Below the pieces are notes generated by a model. It was not told the origin of the DNA and did not search any database. It worked only from the letters and a program-made list of their open reading frames with translations. Shown one piece after another: positions 5,423-7,019 of a stretch of 7,019 bases of DNA. The stretch's first letter is position 1, and every line of letters begins with the position of its first letter. Source of the stretch: Kiritimatiellales bacterium (GTDB lineage: Bacteria > Verrucomicrobiota > Kiritimatiellia > Kiritimatiellales > Pontiellaceae); NCBI GenBank assembly GCA_030588285.1, contig JAUUYK010000050.1, forward strand, positions 1 through 7,019. Direction: 5' to 3'. The translations under genes were made by a program, and so were the position numbers.

Positions 5423-7019
5423 TCACCCATTCTTCCGTTCCCACTTTCGGGGTTTGGGCGGATTTTTGAGGGCATCGGATTTTTTCGCAATATAAACCAA
5501 TCCTTCGCCGATCGTCTGTTCAATTCGGTGTTCGAGTTCGGCGCACGGTTGCACCCGAAACTCGTGGTCGGTATTTAAAAATACCTTTTGGCCTTCGATA
5601 AACTCGATGCAAAGGTTTAGCGAGATATTGCCCTTAAATTCTCTGATCGTGCTTTTCAGCGATTCCATGACTTGTTGGTTCACACCCATCTCGGGCAGAT
5701 GAATGCTAACGCGGTCGCAAAATAGGCTGGGGGCTTGATCCAATGGAAAAATCTCCATGACTTGGAATTTGGGATCGGCGCTATCCTCTTCCATCATCAC
5801 CCCGCCGAACATGACGGTGGCATCGTCAACGATTAGCGATCCATATTCTTCGAATGGTCCCGGGAATATAATGGCGTTGATGGCCCCTTCGAGCCCTTCA
5901 ATTCGGAACGTCGCCATCGGCTTTTGTTCTTTTTTCGTAAATAGTTTTCGGACTTCGGTAATCATCCCCCCGACCCGAGTGCGCGTTCCTGCGTCGAGCG
6001 TCTTCATTTCCTTCATTCGTTTCAACGCAAATTTGTTGAGCACCCAATCGTAACGCGCCAGCGGGTGACCCGAAATAAAGAAGCCGATCAGTTCTTTCTC
6101 GGCGGCGAGCATATCAGATTCCGACCAGGGTTTAACCTCCGGCAGTTCTTCATCGGAGCTTCCGCTGGCTTCTTCGGCCTCGCCGCCCATCATATCGAAC
6201 ATGGAGACTTGTCCTGAGGCCTTATCCTTCAGCGATTCGGCGGCACGCCCTGTCGCAATATCAATTCCGTTAAACAGGCGAGCACGATGTACGCCGCAAA
6301 AGTCGAAGGCGCCGGAGCGGATCAAATTTTCCACCGCCTTTTTGTTGGCGCCGGGGATGCGGGCGCTGAAATCCATGAGGCCGGTGTAGGGGCCATTTTC
6401 ATCGCGGTCGTTCACAATATTTTCCACCACACCTTCGCCAACTCCTTTAATGGCCGCCATACCAAAGCGGATTCCACTCCCGTCCGGAACGGCATTAAAG
6501 CGGCCGATCGATTCGTTCACCGAGGGCGGTAGCACCTCGATATTCACCTCTTTGGCCTCGGCAATAAATCCGGTCAGTTTATCCGAATTGCCCATTTCGC
6601 CAGAGAGCAATGCCGCCATAAATTCGGCGGGGTAGTGTGCTTTGAGCCACGCGGTTTGAAAGGTCACAAAACCATAGGCCGTCGAGTGCGATTTATTGAA
6701 GCCGTATTTGGCGAATTCGGTGATGTTGTCGAAAATTTGGTTGGCGAGTTTGGTGTCGATGTTGTTGGTATCTTTGCACCCATCCACAAACTTTCCGCGT
6801 TGCTGATCCATCACTTCGGGCTTTTTCTTGCCCATGGCCCGGCGCAGAATATCCCCTTCGCCGAGCGAGAAACCGGCGAGGGTTTGTGCGGCCTGCTGGA
6901 TCTGTTCCTGATAGACAATAATGCCGTTGGTCTCTTTTAGGATGGGTTCGAGCAAGGGGTGATCATAGTTAACCTCTTCCTGACCGTGCTTGCGCTTGAT
7001 GAAGGTCGGGATGAACTGC
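5423..7019 (-). CDS. dnaE: DNA polymerase III alpha subunit, C-terminal part (5' truncated by window)
   Basis: The last 531 residues of the replicative polymerase; the frame stays open through the window edge at 7019, so the TTG at 6955 is internal. Roughly half of a normal DnaE (about 1150-1200 residues) is seen; the PHP domain, palm and thumb lie outside. Numbered from the edge, residues 1-175 are the end of the fingers region (HPLLEPILKETNGIIVYQEQ at 20-39, RRAMGKKKPE at 59-68, KYGFNKSHSTAYG at 104-116). A helix-hairpin-helix region lies near 182-240, including FGMAAIKGVGEGVVENI (185-201). The beta-clamp binding motif QVSMF is at 270-274, like E. coli QADMF. An acidic linker follows (280-295), then an OB-fold (about 345-410) and the C-terminal domain expected to contact the clamp-loader tau subunit where present. 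This is the DnaE type rather than PolC. It ends 42 bases before the acyltransferase gene. Confidence 0.97.
   Translation of the reverse strand, partial: QFIPTFIKRKHGQEEVNYDHPLLEPILKETNGIIVYQEQIQQAAQTLAGFSLGEGDILRRAMGKKKPEVMDQQRGKFVDGCKDTNNIDTKLANQIFDNITEFAKYGFNKSHSTAYGFVTFQTAWLKAHYPAEFMAALLSGEMGNSDKLTGFIAEAKEVNIEVLPPSVNESIGRFNAVPDGSGIRFGMAAIKGVGEGVVENIVNDRDENGPYTGLMDFSARIPGANKKAVENLIRSGAFDFCGVHRARLFNGIDIATGRAAESLKDKASGQVSMFDMMGGEAEEASGSSDEELPEVKPWSESDMLAAEKELIGFFISGHPLARYDWVLNKFALKRMKEMKTLDAGTRTRVGGMITEVRKLFTKKEQKPMATFRIEGLEGAINAIIFPGPFEEYGSLIVDDATVMFGGVMMEEDSADPKFQVMEIFPLDQAPSLFCDRVSIHLPEMGVNQQVMESLKSTIREFKGNISLNLCIEFIEGQKVFLNTDHEFRVQPCAELEHRIEQTIGEGLVYIAKKSDALKNPPKPRKWERKNG
6197..6211 (-). 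other. Sliding-clamp binding motif codons in dnaE
   Basis: These five codons encode QVSMF, a match to the Q-x-x-[ML]-F clamp-binding pattern. It sits between the helix-hairpin-helix region and the OB-fold, which is where the E. coli alpha subunit carries its main beta-clamp motif. Confidence 0.8.

Noticed and set aside
6953..6955. TTG as the start of a short DnaE-like protein
   Set aside because: The reading frame continues upstream to the window edge with conserved DnaE sequence (FIKRKHG, YDHPLLEP), so the gene is cut by the window, not truncated in the genome.

Overview
This is a stretch of chromosome from a Gram-negative bacterium. The supports are a LpxL/HtrB-type lipid A acyltransferase, a CpxP/Spy-like periplasmic protein and an MscS-type channel with an exported N-terminal domain. 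The housekeeping genes serS and dnaE argue against a plasmid or phage. I see no insertion sequence, tRNA, rRNA, CRISPR array or integration scar. I cannot fix the phylum from the sequence; a PVC-group or similar environmental lineage is only a guess. Four of the five start regions have clear Shine-Dalgarno sequences.

The left half is on the plus strand. It opens with the last 41 codons of an unrecognised gene (1-126), closed by a hairpin terminator at 150-183. A two-gene unit follows. The first gene is an MscS-family mechanosensitive channel (238-1800). Sixty-six bases later comes a small secreted helical protein (1867-2577) with four L-[ST]-x-x-Q motifs arranged as a tandem duplication of the CpxP/Spy/ZraP fold. 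A strong terminator at 2597-2628 ends the unit. Then comes serS (2693-3961), ended by a terminator at 4005-4037.

The right half is on the minus strand and converges on serS. Read in its own direction it begins with the C-terminal 531 residues of DnaE, the replicative DNA polymerase III alpha subunit, cut by the window edge at 7019. A LpxL/HtrB-like acyltransferase (5380-4481) follows after 42 bases, then a small cupin protein (4383-4042). The 97-base gap before the cupin gene holds a good candidate sigma-70-type promoter and an inverted repeat placed like an operator, so the cupin gene may be separately regulated.

Most of the content is ordinary. The best leads are the duplicated Spy/CpxP-like protein, which may be a single-chain version of a normally dimeric chaperone, its pairing with a mechanosensitive channel, and the promoter/operator arrangement in front of a cupin with a reduced metal site. 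I found no convincing evidence of a wholly new multi-gene system.
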